NCBI GenBank assembly: GCA_034440575.1
Contig: JAOTOL010001623.1
Span: forward strand, 1,575,001 to 1,639,000
Source of the DNA: Imbricaverruca yamaguchii
Lineage: Eukaryota; Arthropoda; Thecostraca; Neoverrucidae
Reading direction: 5' to 3'
DNA length: 64,000 nt
How positions within the stretch are numbered: the first letter of the stretch is position 1; every line of letters starts with the position of its first letter. Of the stretch, positions 1-63,700 are shown one piece after another. The notes below the pieces were generated by a model, which did no database searches, had not been told where the DNA came from, and was given only the letters and a program-made list of their open reading frames with translations. The position numbers and the translations under genes are program-made.

Positions 1-702
1 AGGTAGGAAGTGCACACATCGAGATGTCCCGCTTGTGCGTGTCCCGGCGTATCGTGACGAGTCTTGCCTGCCCCTCCCCGCTGACCGCGCTGTATCGGGC
101 GTAGCCTGGGGCGGTCTGCGGTGGTGTGGCTGGTGCGGCGTGGAGCACAGGAACTACCAAGAGGCCGCGGTGCAGGGTGTAGAAGGGCTAGGTCGTGATG
201 GGAAAAGACAGACAGGTGGGACGGGGAACGAGGTGGGAGAGAAAAGTGGTAGAAGAGAATAAAGGAGTGAATACTGGTACAGGTAAGCACGTCGACCAAG
301 GGCAAACGAAACGACCCGGAGCCGATTCTGTTGCCAGATTGAACCAATGTAGTATAGTTCAGCCAACAGGGCCAATGTAGATGTAAACCGGACATCAGGC
401 CATCGTGATACACTTGTGTTGTTGATTTCAGTCAACATACTGCAGGCCTGTGGCATTCGCTACGCTAATTGCTAATTGCGGAGGTCAGCGCCACCAATTA
501 GCACCAGCCCCGCGGCAGTGTTTGCTTGAATAAAAATAGATGACATAGGTGAAAACAGAGGAAAATAAATTAACGGAAGGAAATAAAAAGACCATAGGAA
601 GGCGACGAATGGATATACATACGCAGGAATCCATAAGCATCGCAGGATGGAGAAAACAGATGCAGCAGAGGGTTGAAACAAAAAAAATGTAGCAACTCTC
701 AC
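1..702 (-). other. RyR intron after w30 (partial)
   Basis: Follows the donor at 701-702 and runs off the window. Nothing recognisable seen on either strand. Confidence 0.7.
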
Positions 703-52037
<51,335 letters not shown>

Positions 52038-52265
52038 CTGGTGGACATCAACAGAAGCTCAGTCACACGTGCTGTCCGCTAGTGGGATCCAGATAGTGCC
52101 TGGTGGACAATAACCGCAACTCAGTCATGCGCCCCGTCCACTAGTGGGCTGAGTGACCCATGGTTTCCATCAATGGGGTGTAGTTGACCGGTGGAGTCCA
52201 TCAGTGAGGTGGAGCTGACCTGAGAGTCAGAACCAGCTCGGTGTTGTCCATCAGTGAGGTGGATA
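52038..52265 (-). repeat. Diverged duplication of the w1 acceptor
   Basis: CCAGATAGTGCTCCCTGGTGG...CAACAG (exon start and acceptor) recurs at about 52088 as CCAGATAGTGCCTGGTGGAC, with matching flanks (CTCAGTCA). Further GTCCATCAGTGAGGTGGA words follow to 52265. Confidence 0.7.
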
Positions 52266-52460
52266 GAGGTGAAAAAAGTGCCAACACCACAACGTACGAC
52301 GGTGGAAATTTACCACTGCGGGCCATTCCTCCGTGGTGGAAACTCGTCCCCGGAGACTAGGAACAAACAAACTCCTGGTTTGATTCGAACTTCGAAAAAA
52401 AAAATTTACGATTTCTCTAAAAAGTAAAACCCGTCGAATTTCTCGAAATGAGATGAATCC
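52263..52460 (+). repeat. Dispersed repeat, copy 1
   Basis: Shares CAACGTACGACGGTGGAAAT, CGGGCCATTCCTCCGTGG and AAACTCGTCCCCGGA with 60287-60475 in the same orientation. No ORF and no clear termini. Confidence 0.8.
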
Positions 52461-53136
52461 CCAAAAATTAATTGCAATTTTCTCCCCATCCATCCCATCC
52501 TCCCATTATGATATTCACAGAAGAACAGCATGCAAATTATGATATTCACAGAAGAACAGCAAACAAAACTAACTCTGGCACAAAACTAGCTCTGGGTATC
52601 ATAGCATCAACATTCAGCTTCCTTACGGATGTCAAATCAATCATTTGTATCAAAGTGTGTGATCAGTCTGCATAGTGCAGACTGCACCATGCAAATGTCA
52701 GTGTAAATACATCCATGATATATTAAAGAATAATTGTATAATGAAAGGTATAGGTAAAAATCAGATTATATTCAGCATTTCTCAGCTATGGCACAATGCA
52801 CACAAGGTGTTTCAGCTAAAATAGGTACCTATTTTCCAGGTTATCCACATGACAGAGGGAGTATTTACTCTAGTCATCTCCTCTAAAAAAACATTGCTGT
52901 AGCCAGAGTATGATCCATCATCTATGCCTGGGGGCAAAATGTCAGTGCTTTTAATGGGGTGAAAACTTCAATATATCAGCAGCAGCATTCAGCATTTGTT
53001 CAGCAAGCATTTGTCCAGCAGCATTCATCATTGAGCCAGCTAAAATATTTAAAACACTGCTCCACAAAAGTTATTGTGGTCGATGCTTCTTTATTAAAAT
53101 CATTTTAATCTTATCATACAATCATCAGCATTCCAG

Positions 53137-53770
53137 GGAGGGCTAATTAATGGATAACTAGTGTATTGTTTCCACACAGTGGAACCAAGAAGGGCTCTTG
53201 TGGTTCATGGTTGCACTTATCTTTTATGCCTTTATGTTAATAGGTTACATCTTTTATGTTGCATTACTACACTTGATGGGTGACCAAGTGTTATCAGTGA
53301 CTCAACAGGGGAAGCATTTAGGTGTTATTCTGAACACAAAAATTGGGGGCATCAGAACAGACCAAGGAAGCCAGGAAGAAGGCACTGAGAATGTTTGGGG
53401 CAATAAATAGGAATGTATCATACAGAAATGAGGGAGTCATCAGGAAGCTTTACTGTGCAAATGTCAGGCTACATTTGAAATACTGCATCCAAGCTTGGTC
53501 TCCTAGCTATGACAAGGATTGTTGGTTTTTAGTGAGAGTACAAAAGAGGGCTACAAAAGTGGTTAATGGTATAAGCAACCTGGCATCTGAGGAAGGATTG
53601 AAGAAATTGAATATGTTTTCACTTAGATATGATAGATTTCACTTATATATGATTATATATATACATATAGATAGGCCGAGAGGAGATCTCATAGAGGTCT
53701 TTGAATTTGTCCATGGTCTGGAGAAGGGATATTTTGCGGACGGAAACGGAAATGAAATATTACAAAATTA
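53137..53770 (+). pseudogene. Non-LTR retrotransposon fragments, same family as 21468
   Basis: 53137-53240 matches the 3' untranslated end of the element at 21468 (GGGAGGGCT...CTTGTGG). 53285-53770 is a 5'-truncated piece of its RT C-terminus (LSVTQQGKHLGVILNTK, then in another frame KLYCANVRLHLKYCIQAW and VNGISNLASEEGLKKLN). It has a frameshift near 53345 and a short TA-rich insertion near 53640. Confidence 0.88.
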
Positions 53771-54344
53771 GTAGCTCAGTACAAATATATGGACAGTACA
53801 GTCAACAGGAAGCGTTCTCTCCGCATTTATATAGGTTACATCCATGATCATGATTCATGGTCTGGACTCAATAAAGCAATGTCCCTAGTTGGGCTAAGTG
53901 CCAGATCCCATCGCCATAGAAACCTCATCATGTCATAGACACTACCTCTCCAGGGGTTCATATATCTTGTTTAATGATCAGGGAGCGGGCCTCTTCCAAA
54001 TCCAAACCGTAGCAATAGCCGTGTAACTTTTATGTTCCAGTTTAGGTTTCTTGGACTTACAGACTGTGCCTACTTGGTGCGCATACTTAGTCAGTATCTA
54101 TTTTGAGGCCATTCATATAACACACCACCTTAGGCCTGATGCTAAAATATGAGTTATGGATGCTTCGCCCCCCCCCCAAAGTATATAAACCTAGTGGACC
54201 CTAAGTCACTTCAATCACGCCCACTTACTAGGTTTATCTCCGGAAAGCGCCAAAAAAATTCCTTAGCTCCTTCAGATCCAGATCCAATCACAGCAAAGAC
54301 CTCTGACCAAGGACATGGTCTATTCATTATGCCACTCCAGAAAA

Positions 54345-54985
54345 CTAACTATTCTATCCTTGATAATTGATTCAAGTACCTTGGAGACTAGGGATGTGAG
54401 GCTTACAGGTCTGTAGTTTTCAAATTCCCCTCTTTTGTCTTTCTTGAAAATGTGAACTACATTTGCCCTCTTCCAGTCTTCTGGAATTTCACTTTGTGAA
54501 ACTGATCTATAAAATATTATACTAAGTGGAATTGTCAGTTCATTTTTAGCTTCACGCAGCAGCCTAGCATACATTTCATCAGGTCCTACTGCCTTGTTTC
54601 GTTTTATTTTCCTAATATGATTGAGAACAACATCACTATCAATCAAGTCAACATCATTTATCCTATCCCCTGTCATTGACCCATAATATACGGTTGGCAG
54701 ATTGGTTATATCTTCCACTTTAAACGATGATTTAAACTGCTTCCTCAACTCCTCAATTATCTTAACATCCTCACTTAATACAGTGCCATTCACCTCCAGT
54801 GGACCCACTGTGCTAGAAACCATACTCAGCTTGTAAAAACTAAATAACTTTTTGCCATCTCCATTACAGTTTCTGGCCAAGTCCATTTCTTTTGCTCGCT
54901 TTACCGCTGTTTCTTTTTCTTCTAAAAACCGGAGCGGAAACCGTTCTGGTTCTGGTTCAAAATACGTATTTGCATTCATGCGCAT
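54345..54985 (-). pseudogene. Non-LTR retrotransposon fragment (start of RT), same family
   Basis: 221 codons open on the minus strand: NGDGKKLFSFYKLS, DSDVVLNHIRKIKRNKAVGP, WKRANVVHIFKKDKRGEFEN, YRPVSLTSLVSKVLE. This is the linker plus the first RT blocks; the catalytic core is absent. Opposite in direction to the copies at 21468 and 53137. Confidence 0.88.
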
Positions 54986-55029
54986 TTACCGTTGTCACTT
55001 CTTTCAGACCGATGCTGTTGGACCTCTGC

Positions 55030-57170
55030 AAGCTGGGGGAGAACCGGACCCTGTAGTGAGCGAAAATATGGATCGTGTCCCGTCCTCGTCTACCTCTGGC
55101 TCTGGCGGTACCGGTCATTCGGAACCTGATGTAGCTGTCGATCCCATCGCTGGCGACTCAGCACAAGACGTCTGTCCTGAACCTGGTGCCACAAGTGATA
55201 CCAACGCACTGTTATCAAAGGTGAAGGATATCGACTCGCGCGTGAAACGGAACGGGTCAAAACTCGACCAGATCATTAAGATTCTTCTAAGCATAAGTAT
55301 GAATGGCAGCAAGAAGGGACAAAATGAAGAGAATAGAGGTTCTGAAACCGCGAGAACGCTGCTGCGATCTGGCAGAAGCGTCGCCACTCTGGAAGTGGCA
55401 ACCGGCCACCATCTCCAGAAGTTGGCCTGCTATACTGCTCTATCTGCGTACCTGTGTCCTGCTCTGCGACCGATACAAGCACGAGAGGGGTCTCCAAATA
55501 TGACTTCGGTTTGGGGGACACCTTCAAGGAGGGGCAAGTGCTGCCAAAGCAGTTCCGACTCCTGAGAGTTTCGGTCAAGAACCACTTCTGTGGCCTGCAT
55601 CACCAGAAGGCTGTGACTGCCAAGCAAACAGCAGAACAACTGGCGAAGGGCCGGTTTACGACAAACAAGGATACTGCGCGCCACGTTCTTCGGACAGGGT
55701 ATTGCTGAAGCGCTCTCTGTCGCGGGCATCGTTTGAGGAATTGGTCGTTCTGCAGCACCAAAACGGCACGCAAGTGGGCAGCCTCAACCACTCCAGCATG
55801 TTTGTACCGACCATGCGCTTGCAGTTCTCCTCTATCATGAGCAGCATGCTACAGAAGTATATCGCACGCCAGCCCTGCATCTCGATGTGCGCAGACAAGG
55901 TTACTGTGGCGAAGCGGACTATCGACATCACCGCCGTGGTGGCTGTGGTCACCGAAGTGCCGGCGTACAGCATGATACAGTCGCTTGTTATCGCTGCACC
56001 AGTGGTTCAAGATCACAGTGGCAATGGACTAGCAGAAGAACTGTGTCGATCCCTGGCGAACGTGGGTGTAGCCCACCCTGACAAGCTGGCAGCAGTGTGC
56101 ATGGATGGCCATCACAACAAAGTACCATCACAGCAAAGTGCCAGAAAAGTTGCTCTATAAAATGAGTGCCAGCGATCCCCGCTTCCAGACAGCTCCGTCT
56201 GCGGTAGTGCTCTGGGATGGCGCTCATTTGCTAAACTTGGCGGACGAAGACGCGTGGCGTTCCGACAGGTGCGAATGGGTGGGCCAGGCCATCTCGTCCA
56301 TGACCAGAATCACCAAGCGCTACACCATCGGTAAGGGCTTGGAAACCCTGCTGAGCGCCGGAGAAGAGCATGGCGAGACGGTACTGCGGCCCAAGCTCTG
56401 GTCTGGCACGCGGTTCGCGCCATATGCCTCAAACACTTTGCAAATGTTCCTCCGCAATGCGGACACGATAGTGGATGTCCTGCAGCAGCGGATCAGAACA
56501 GGAGAAGCGGATGACAGTGAACAGCGAGATCTCCGACTGCTGCGAGGTTAGTTCAGAATATGAATATTCCTGGGAGGTGTTGCACAAGTCACATGGACAT
56601 TCACAATATCCAGACATAGTTATTCACGAAAAAGTTTTGCTTGGTTGTGGTGTCGCATTGACCACCACCAGAACACGTGCTAATGGATATATTACGCAGG
56701 TATAGGCTGTGGTTTAGCTTAGCATTACTTTTTTTACAGTTTTAATGGCACAGGAGTGTAAATAAAGTTAAATACAGAAATGTATATTATTTTCCTTTTT
56801 ATTGCGAAGTACAGCTTTGCTATGGAAGCATGTAATTCCCCAACTTGCACCCTGGCCATGCCATGTTAACGACGCTTCAGTCTATAACTGTCCCCACTAC
56901 TCATCCCCTACCGACATTCCTCACTGAATTTTCAGATCTGAAGTTCACCGCTCAGCTGGCAGCCCTCTGTGACCTGTATGACGTGCTCGCCGAGGGTAGC
57001 AAGTCGCTTCAAAATCTTCAGCTCCTGCCTTGGGAACGACGGCGCATGTTTGACAATATGGTGTGCAAGCTCGCTGAGATGCAGGACGCTTTGGAGAACG
57101 AAGACACAGAGCTAATGGCGGTGCGCTGCCCCATGCTGTCATTACTTCCTGCCACCGCCTACGACCAGGT
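55030..57170 (+). pseudogene. Transposase-like (possibly hAT/ZNF862-like) gene, frame-broken
   Basis: Successive pieces are VKDIDSRVKRNGSKLDQIIK (55221ff), DTFKEGQVLPKQFRLLRVSV (55525ff), LKRSLSRASFEELVVLQHQN to VTVAKRTIDITAVVAVVTEV (55705-56095), SAVVLWDGAHLLNLADEDAW, KGLETLLSAGEEHGE, LWSGTRFAPYASNTLQMFLR and, after a likely intron (donor near 56549, acceptor TTTTCAG at 56935), KFTAQLAALCDLYDVLAEGS up to a donor CAG|GTCAGT at 57169. Frameshifts occur near 55700 and near 56115. The WD.AHLLNLA and RF.....A patterns recall hAT-derived proteins, but I am not certain. It may have been a spliced, once-domesticated gene. Confidence 0.5.
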
Positions 57171-57276
57171 CAGTTTATTATTATATTTTGTTCTTGCTTC
57201 GTTTCCCCATATAAAGTCCGTGTAGATACACATGCATATAATATGCATATATATATCTACACACACACATACACAC

Positions 57277-57282
<6 letters not shown>

Positions 57283-57352
<70 letters not shown>
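57283..57352. repeat. (TA)n microsatellite
   Basis: About 35 TA dinucleotides preceded by CACACACATA words. Confidence 0.95.
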
Positions 57353-57356
<4 letters not shown>

Positions 57357-57479
57357 TTGCGAATGCAGGTGATGGTAAGAGGTAGCAGCATATGTTTTAG
57401 TAACAGTACAATTCCGCATCCCCTCCCGTTGCATCATCTCTAGTCGTTCCTTTTATGATTTTATTCTGCTGCAGCGGTT

Positions 57480-58800
57480 ACGTGTTGAATAATTTAGTAT
57501 GGGGTTCGTAAATAAGAATAGCAATTAGTTTAAGCAGCCTGGGAGGTATTTCATCAGGGCCTGTCGATTTATTTGGATTTAGATGGTTGACTTGCTGAAG
57601 AACTTAATTTTCAGTAACTTGCATTTCTGCCAAACTTGAAATCCTGTGATTATATTGTGCGTTCATAGAGGGTAGCTGCAAGTTATTAGGTGATTGGGAT
57701 TGTTCCGCAAAATGGGCGTCCAAGACTTCTCTGTATCATCAATGATTGCACCAATTCGATCACCTATGGCTGGTATGCTTTGGGACATCGTACTATCAAG
57801 TATCCCCTTTAAAATTTGATGGTATTTTCAAGGACTAGTTTAGTTTCAAAGCATTCGTCTAGTTTCATGACTTAGCTCTTTGATGATTTTTTGGTGATTT
57901 GTTAAGTTCGGTGACTCTTACGCTGATCTTTCTAATTATCTAAACTAAGCCATTTTTGTATCCTTTTGACAATTCGAAATAGTCGGCCTCGTTTTCTGAC
58001 ATTTCTTTTCAGCTCAGAATCCACACATAACCATGTGTTGATTGCCCCGTTGTTTCTTATTATTTTTATGGGCATAGCTTCTTTTGCGGCTTTAATAACA
58101 ACATCAGAAAATATTTGTGTTGCTTCATCAACGTGTTTGCCTAGAATATCTTCACAGTCTACATTTTGAAGAAATATGATAATTTTATCGCTGTCTAGCT
58201 TGTCAAAGTCCCATATTTTCTTGCTATATGTATGCTTAGTCGACTTGTTGGCATTTAAGGTTACAAATACAGGGTAATGGTCAATATTCGTGAAAGGAGA
58301 CAAGATAACACTTTCAAAAACTATTTCTTTGTTTGAAGTAGTGATTAAGTCCCTCAGATTATGTACTTCGTTCGCGACTCTTGTCGGTTCGTTTAAAGTT
58401 GGAAGAGTTGTAGCGTGTTAATTGTTTCCAGGTCTAAGTAAAATGGCGTAACTCTTCCATTGGCGTACGACTGGTTCAAGAAAATATTCCCAGAATTAAA
58501 ATCGCCCATGACAAGGATTATTGACGGGTTTAACATTAGGGCTCGGGACATGTTATCATTAAATTTGTCAATAAATGACTTATACTTGCCTGATGACAGG
58601 TTCGGTGGGAGATATGTTCGGCATATTATGATCGATGCATCTTTGATTTTCACCAGACCATATCCAAATTTTCATTTTAAAAATTATATTTTCATTACTA
58701 ATTTTCATCCAATCTACATCATCAAGTTGAGTGTGGTTCAGTCTTTTTACTTCGAGTGCCGTGCTTACATAGATTGCAGTCTCACCTCCTTGGCGAAGCC
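57480..58800 (-). pseudogene. Second-family non-LTR retrotransposon fragment (endonuclease part)
   Basis: On the minus strand: an endonuclease-like region with AIYVSTALEVKRLNHTQLDD, a later ILVMGDFNSGNIF motif (the GDFN of apurinic-type endonucleases), then the linker (IDHYPVFVTLNANKS) and a TGPDEIP-type RT start near 57555. Several stops and frame changes; no RT core. Clearly different from the family at 21468. Confidence 0.8.
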
Positions 58801-58825
58801 CTTGCCTCGTTATCGGCGCGTTGTT

Positions 58826-59432
58826 TAAAGTAAGAAAAACGAAAATCGACCGGAAACCTTTCGAGCTCGGGGTGTCATTAAAGTCAAAACAAATTCACAG
58901 CGCCAGATCACAAATATCGGCGCTGATGCGCTTCCAGTATATTGGCAAAAAGGAAGTGTTCTTGGCAACACTAGCGACTTGTTGATATACATTATAATGC
59001 TACATTGTTGCAAAGCCATGTCAGGTCACCGAGGTCAAGTCAGGTCAAGTTCATGACAGGCTAACACACCCCCTGGAGTGTGAAATCCGCCCACCCCTCC
59101 AATTTTTCTTAGATAACTCTATATTGTGCCGGCCGATATACGCCATTTTTTCAAACCTTCTTCGAAATGACAGGCGGATTGTGTAAAGCAAGAAAAATGA
59201 AAATCGACCGAAATTTTGTCAAATTAGGGGCCGTTGAAGTAAACAAAAAATCGGAGCGCCAAACCACAAAAATCGGCGCTCATGCGCATCCCGTATATTG
59301 GCAAAATTGGCAAAAGGGAAGTGTTCTTGACAACACTAGCGACTTGTTTGATGCATATTGTTATGCTATGTAATTCAAAAGTCATGCTAGGTCGCCGAGG
59401 TCAAGTCAGGTCAAGTTCATGATAGGCTAATG
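58826..59432. repeat. Direct duplication of a roughly 245-bp element, about 350-bp spacing
   Basis: 58826-59070 and 59180-59432 share AAGTGTTCTTG.CAACACTAG, GCGACTTGTT, ACCGAGGTCAAGTCAGGTCA and CAAGTTCATGA. Non-coding; both copies are diverged. Confidence 0.85.
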
Positions 59433-60286
59433 GAACCAAACTTGGTCAACTGGAATGTTGTCATAAATGCGAATGACTGTCATGCGATTGATGTCACTTT
59501 GCATGTCCGAAAATCCACTGTTTGTCATTGTGTTCCTAAGCGTTCCATACTTTATTCATGTATTTCACTCCTTTCTTTGCGAAGCCGATTGTGCCGAGCC
59601 GCCCAACGGAGCAGTCGGGTGGGCAGTCCGGTTCCGCCAACTGGAGCAGGTAATGACCTGATAAAGTGCTCTTATATAGGTGACCTGAAGTCAAGTAGCT
59701 GATCTGGCATCTGTATCATTTGTATCATTAGTGATGACCAAAACATCATTACTGCCAATTTTGGAGAACTTAAATACAATCACAGCAATCCATAACAATG
59801 ACATGCCAAGCCACGGAAAACTGGAAATTTTTCTATTTTGACCTCATTTGACCTTGACGATATTGACCTAAGGTCATGAAATTTGCATACAATAGAGTTC
59901 GCTATCGCGCCCATCCACCCAGCGAATTTCGTTCCTGTAGCCTTAATAGAAGCCGAGATCTTAGGGGGGAGTAACCCGCCCCACTACAGTGCACGTAATT
60001 TTCAGAGGCCCTCCAGGGCGCGTGTTAATATACGATGGTTGGCGTAGCTCGCGAACATCACCGTTACAAGCCAATACACATAATCAAGCAAAATATGGAA
60101 ATATTTCACAGAAGCACAACGCACATACAGCTTCATGGTCGCACTATGCAACTGGTTATGACCAGATGCGAGAACATACTGCGCGACGTACTCTGACAGC
60201 GCCCTGACTATTATATAATTACTCACCGTGAGATTACTAACGTAAGGATGCGGTGTTCAGCTCTGGACGTGCCAGTTGCCAGAGGT
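59433..60286 (-). other. RyR upstream intron, stretch without clear features
   Basis: Contains TGACCTTGAC words (59840-59880) but no gene or repeat boundary I can define. Confidence 0.6.
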
Positions 60287-60475
60287 GTAAAAAGTACCAA
60301 CACGGCAACGTACGACGGTGGAAATTTACCACTGCGGGCCATTCCTCCGTGGTTGAAACTCGTCCCCGGACACCAGGATGATGGTTTGATTCGAGCTTCG
60401 GAAAAAATATTATTTACGATTTCTCGAAAAAGTAAAAGCCCGTTGAATTCCTCGAAATAAGATGAATCACCAACA
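60287..60475 (+). repeat. Dispersed repeat, copy 2
   Basis: Second copy of the sequence at 52263-52460, including TACGACGGTGGAAATTTACC and GATTTCTCGAAAAAGTAAAA. Confidence 0.8.
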
Positions 60476-60710
60476 CCCCACACGCACAATTGTGACAGGT
60501 CATGGAATCTGGTACTACCAACACCCCACACACACACCACCAACACCACACACGCACCAACTACATACACACACGCTACCAACACCCCAAACACCAGACA
60601 CACACACCACCACCAGACACGTTACCAACACCCCACCACCACACACACGCTACCAACACCCCACACACGCACGCTACCGACACCCGACACACACACCGAC
60701 ACACCAACAA
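60476..60710. repeat. ACCAACACCCCACACAC-type simple repeat
   Basis: About 235 bp, C/A-rich on plus, loose 16-30 bp units (CACGCTACCAACACCCCA). Confidence 0.9.
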
Positions 60711-63700
60711 CAAAACAGCCGCGGCACCGGAGCGCCGGTGTCCTTTTTAACTGAAGTCGGGCGAGTCCCAAACCTTGGGACTCACTGCGTGGGAAGAACA
60801 GGGTGGAGAGTCGTCCTGCCGCGAGAGGAATAACCCTAAGCCCAGGCATTAAACGCCGGGCGCAGTGGGGACGGGACTATAAACCCATGCCGCAACTGCC
60901 GACTTTTTTCGATTATCTTGGCTTTTCGTTACACTCTCTCCGCGAGAATTCACAAACAAATTGCTCCATTGCAAATGATGTACGCATTTATAATACTCAT
61001 ACTAAATTGCTAAAGTAGCGCATCCCACCTTGGCATCCTCTCGCATCAATTAACAATTTTCATAAAATTTCCATATAATTATTCTTTGCAAATTATCCCT
61101 CTCGCCGTGAGGCTTCATTTTTGTGATGCCATCCATCGCTCGATTGTCGACCGTATCGACATGATTATCGACCATGTCGCATCTTCTGCAACAAATAAAC
61201 TCGTCTGCAACGGCCAATAGTGCATCAGCTGACAGCTATCGAAAGCCGACTTCGAACGCCATCTTTTGTTGCTTTTTCGCTACTTTCTCTGACATTTTCG
61301 CACACGTTTCGCATACCACCGAGCAGAGAATAATTCAGCGCTAATTTACCATTTGCAACACTTTATCACCATTTTATTCATAATTATAACTCCATTAAGC
61401 TCTCGACTGTCAGCACATCGCAATCAGCCACACGATTGTCGGCAATGCGCAGCAATTCGCAACTTTGAAATTTGAAGCCTTCTGCTTCAAACTTTAGCCA
61501 TGAGGTGTGTCGCGTTGATCTAATAGTGCTTCGAGGGTGAAATTTTCGCTCTCATGATGTGATAATGTGACAATGCGATATCTTCCAGTCGACCTCATCT
61601 TTTGGACGACATCAGGTTGGTCGTTGACAGATATTTCCCCCCAGATAGGCTATTTTGCGTGTTAACACTAGTCGTAAGTAATATTGTTATTATAGCACAA
61701 AGTATTCAACGTAGCAAACCCAAATTCGCCACATATATGCACTTGGACATTTCCTACGATATGTACTCATCAAAATTTCCATTATTTCCTTATTTCTCAA
61801 ATGAGCAATTTAAAGTCGGTCTTTTAGTGCTAGTATATGAAAGCAATTTGTCGCGTCCAAGTCCATCACAAGTTAACATAGATAATTATAATTCTCAAAC
61901 ACAAATGACACGATGTCGATAATCCCATCATGTGGGCAATGTAGTGTAAATAATCATTATCGTATCATTTTCTGAAGCATCATGCCAAAACTATTTAGCT
62001 TATATCAAATGTTACACAGCTAGATCGATATAAGTTACTTTTATCAGCTCAGCTCGTCCACTTACGACTGTGTAACTTCGGTTGTATGAGGAAATTGTTG
62101 CAAATGAAAAATTCGGGAAATCTGGAAAATCCTGTGGACTGCGTTTCCAGAATTCGCTCGATTCGTGTCCGATCTACGCCATCTTGATATCACTGTTCGG
62201 TGCCATGAGAGAAACGATTAAAAAAATATTTAAAAATTATCACTGTTTTCGTACTTCAAATTTTAAGGAAACTTTTAAAATTAAGCGAATCACAAGAATT
62301 TTTAAAATCCAAAATTGCAGTTCCATACACAATTCATGTGTGCTATTTTGTCAGATTACATTATATTAGAAAATGTTTTTAAAAGTTTCAAAACTATCCG
62401 TATATTATTCATCAATAACTTTCGACCCTCACAACTTTTTTCCTCATTTTTCCCTTCTTTTATCATACACACGTTAATTGTCTTCCATTAAAATGTGCGA
62501 AAATTTCACACTTTCTCAACATCAAACAATGTTTCATGATTTCGTCATATGCTCGTATCTCAAAAAGTTACGGTACGATTTCTTATATTCGTGGTCAGTG
62601 CGTGATTCTACGTCTATTGCTTAGATTAATTAGTTCGGACGAACATGCCTTTAACATGCCTAAAGACTAAACTGCTTTGGGAGAAACGCTCTGGATTTAT
62701 GGATTTTGCTTCCCGGTTGAAAAAAATGTAAAGCAGATGTAAAATTAGGAGGGATAAAAATTTAGAAAGAACTTTTGATTAAAATTTTAAACACAATTTT
62801 CCAATTTAGACAATTATAAAACGCACCCTAAACATTAATATGAATATAACATAAATATGAACATTTCCCTATTTTGATCAACCTAACCTAAATGTTAAAT
62901 GACACGTGTTAGAATAGAATAGAACATAGAACCATGTTGAAAAATGTCGCAAAAGCTAAGGGAAACATGTTTTGTTTTTCTAATGTTTTTAACCATGTTG
63001 CTTTTTTCATTAAAAAAAAACAGTTCGAAAAAGTTGAAAACCTAACCTAGCCTAGACCAGTATGCTGCATCTTTTGCTAGAGTATCTTTATCAAATAATA
63101 TGCACAGATAAAGTATCACAAGCCTAACCGTGCGTCGGAGGATAGATTTGGCCCACTTGATTCTCGAGATTTTGCTGTTATCTGGGCGTGGCAGTCGCCG
63201 AAATGTCGCTTTTTAACACTTCAGATCATCTGAAGTGTACTTTAGGCGTGCTTAAACTGGGTTAGGTTGATATTTTCACATGGATTGATCTTTTCACTTC
63301 AAAGCGCACTCCTCCAATTTCGTGTCGGTTCAAAACCCTACTTTATGTCCATCTTACAAAATACCCCTGCAAGGATGCAATCGGTCCACTTGGTTCTTGC
63401 GAGATTGTGCGAGGATACATTTTACCCACTTTATTAACCTAACCTAACCTAGCTATATTCATGAAGGTCAAATTATTTCAAGCTTATTAATTAACATAGT
63501 CCTGTGACGTGTCACTTTTACCTTCCGTGCGCCTATATTCCGCGCTTCCGTGCACCTATTTTGAACTAGTCCACCAGCCGAGTGAGATCAGGATCTTCAA
63601 ATAGTGGCAATAGCCATTACAGCCACCAGTTATCTGCGATTGGTTGACTATTTTGCCATCACTACCAAACGTAGTTGGTTATGTCATATCAGTGTGGTCA

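Noticed and set aside
63434..63449. Telomere (CCTAA)n array
   Set aside because: Only three units in a row; far too short to call a telomeric or interstitial telomere array.
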